From contig NC_071345.1 of the NCBI RefSeq assembly GCF_027744825.2, positions 7,100,001-7,164,000 on the forward strand: DNA of 64,000 bases. The letters are read 5' to 3'. Of the stretch, positions 62,977 to 64,000 are shown piece by piece. The notes beneath the pieces were generated by a model. It was given only the letters and a program-made list of their open reading frames with translations. It was not told the origin of the DNA and did no database searches. Position numbers and translations under genes: made by a program. Positions within the stretch are counted from its first letter, which is position 1, and every line of letters starts with the position of its first letter. The DNA is from Synchiropus splendidus. Taxonomy: Eukaryota; Chordata; Actinopteri; Syngnathiformes; Callionymidae.

Positions 62977-63062
62977 TCAGAGAGGAAACGTGAAGATGGA
63001 AAGGCACTGGATGTGTGTATCAGGATGCCCCTCAGGCCCTTTTCTGTGGATATCTCCCCTTT

Positions 63063-63101
63063 CTCCTCCACCTCCTCCTCCTCCTCCTCCTCCTCCTCCT
63101 C
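63063..63101. repeat. (CTC)n trinucleotide repeat
   Basis: About 13 CTC units in an intron. Both strands give spurious homopolymer frames (S, P, L or G). Confidence 0.9.
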
Positions 63102-63578
63102 GTCTTCCTCCTCTACCTGCCTGCACCAACACTTGAAACAGGAGCCTACGCAGATTCAGCACACACAAACACACAGCGTTTCCCTTTGCCAGATTCTGCA
63201 TCATCAAAGTTCCATCCACCTTGGTGGCGTCTTTGGAATGAATATGTCCTCTGTTTCTCACACACACTCACATAGACACACACACACGTCTGTGGCCTTT
63301 CTTGTTTGATGCTAATCTGCTCTGTCACTGTGCTGGCCTAATACGCTCCCCATCTCCCTCCCAGCTCCTCTTTTGTCGCGATTGTTTCCTCTTTTCCTTT
63401 CATATCCCTCCTCCCTCGCTCCCTCTCCTCGTTCTCTTTTCCTTCTGTTGCCTCTCTCCTTTCATTCTTTCATCCTCCTCTTTTGCATGTCTTCTGTTGC
63501 GCCCTCCTTTATTTTCCTCCCATTAGGAAGTTTTAATGGCATAATTGTCACATTCCTTCTGGCACAATGAACACCAGC

Positions 63579-63607
63579 GGTAATTAAAGAGCTTGCCGTT
63601 AATTACC
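63579..63607. promoter_or_regulatory. Inverted pair of TAATTA homeodomain-type sites
   Basis: GGTAATTAA (63579-63587) and TTAATTACC (63599-63607) are exact reverse complements separated by 11 bases (AGAGCTTGCCG). TAATTA is the core recognised by many homeodomain proteins. The arrangement suggests a dimer or cooperative site in a conserved intronic element. The function is inferred, not shown. Confidence 0.4.
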
Positions 63608-64000
63608 TAGACCCCGGCTCTACTTTCCTCTTTTCTCAGCAGCCCTCCTGATTCCCTCTTTTCCCCTCTTTCTTCTTCGCTTCTCGTTCGCTCCGTCCGT
63701 GGCCATCAAAGTCCTCCCAAACGCACGCGGCCTCCCAAAAGCCTTGACTTTGAGCCGGCATGCCTTTCATGTGAGGACTCAAGTGAAAATTTTTCCCTGA
63801 AAGTGTCCTTTTCTTTTGACTCCCCCTCCCCTCGCGCCCCCCACCACCCGTCTGTGTTTCAACCCCCCAATGACAGTACACATCATCTTTCATAAGACAG
63901 GAATGTGTGTGACCTGGTAATGGGTTTGAGAGCGTGATGGAGGGATGATAAAAAGCTCTGGGAAACTCAGATTTCGCCAAGTTTCCTCTCTAAGTGAACA

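Larger units (their letters stand above)
60402..64000 (+). other. prox1: prox1 intron 4 (incomplete)
   Basis: The remainder of the window. It contains three (GT)n runs (60613-60634, 60844-60878, 62939-62974), a (CTC)n run (63063-63101), purine- and pyrimidine-rich tracts at 60940-61080 and 63345-63520, and a probable regulatory block around 63530-63610. No further exon or gene is recognised. Frames such as 62486-63007 (-) cross the CA repeat and are not genes. Confidence 0.65.

Noticed and set aside
62486..63007. 173-codon minus-strand frame
   Set aside because: It crosses the GT/CA microsatellite (THTHTH peptide) and has no recognisable domain or splice context.

Overview
This window looks like genomic DNA from a bony fish, probably a spiny-rayed teleost. 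The evidence is a split vertebrate-type gene, teleost-style DNA transposons and LINE/SINE remnants, and very abundant (CA)n, (TA)n and (GA)n microsatellites. There is no bacterial gene organisation, no CRISPR array and no operon. Most open frames outside the one gene are chance frames in low-complexity or AT-rich DNA.

The only protein gene I can support is prox1, the Prospero-type homeobox gene, on the + strand. A GC/CT-rich promoter and a non-coding first exon lie around 45.6-46.18 kb, with a GTGAGT donor after 46177. A 2 kb intron follows. The large second exon (48186-50234) carries the start codon (48249) and about 662 residues. A 108-base exon (53511-53618) and a 195-base exon (60207-60401) then encode most of the homeodomain and the start of the Prospero domain. 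All junctions are phase 0. The last coding exon, about 60 residues beginning VPERF in relatives, is not in the window and must lie beyond 64000, so the gene is partial at its 3' end.

Positions 1-45.6 kb form a gene-free upstream region of the kind expected for a developmental regulator controlled by distant enhancers. It holds decayed mobile elements: hAT-like elements (one with an 8-base target duplication), a Tigger/pogo-like MITE nested in another repeat with a partner copy 4 kb away in opposite orientation, a MITE with TACTGTAATTTCC ends present twice, two LINE 3' fragments, and a tRNA-derived SINE. Microsatellites lie between them. Several non-repetitive stretches rich in homeodomain-type TAAT motifs, upstream and in the introns, are plausible conserved enhancers, but this cannot be proved from one sequence.

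The most interesting observations are: a 31-base motif present once 28 kb upstream of the prox1 start codon and once in the last visible intron; a minimal in-frame upstream ORF ending just before the prox1 start; an unusual GTATCC donor followed by two in-frame acceptors 39 bases apart; a perfect 17-base hairpin beside a (TA)n tract; and an inverted pair of TAATTA sites in the last intron. I found no convincing sign of a wholly new genetic system.
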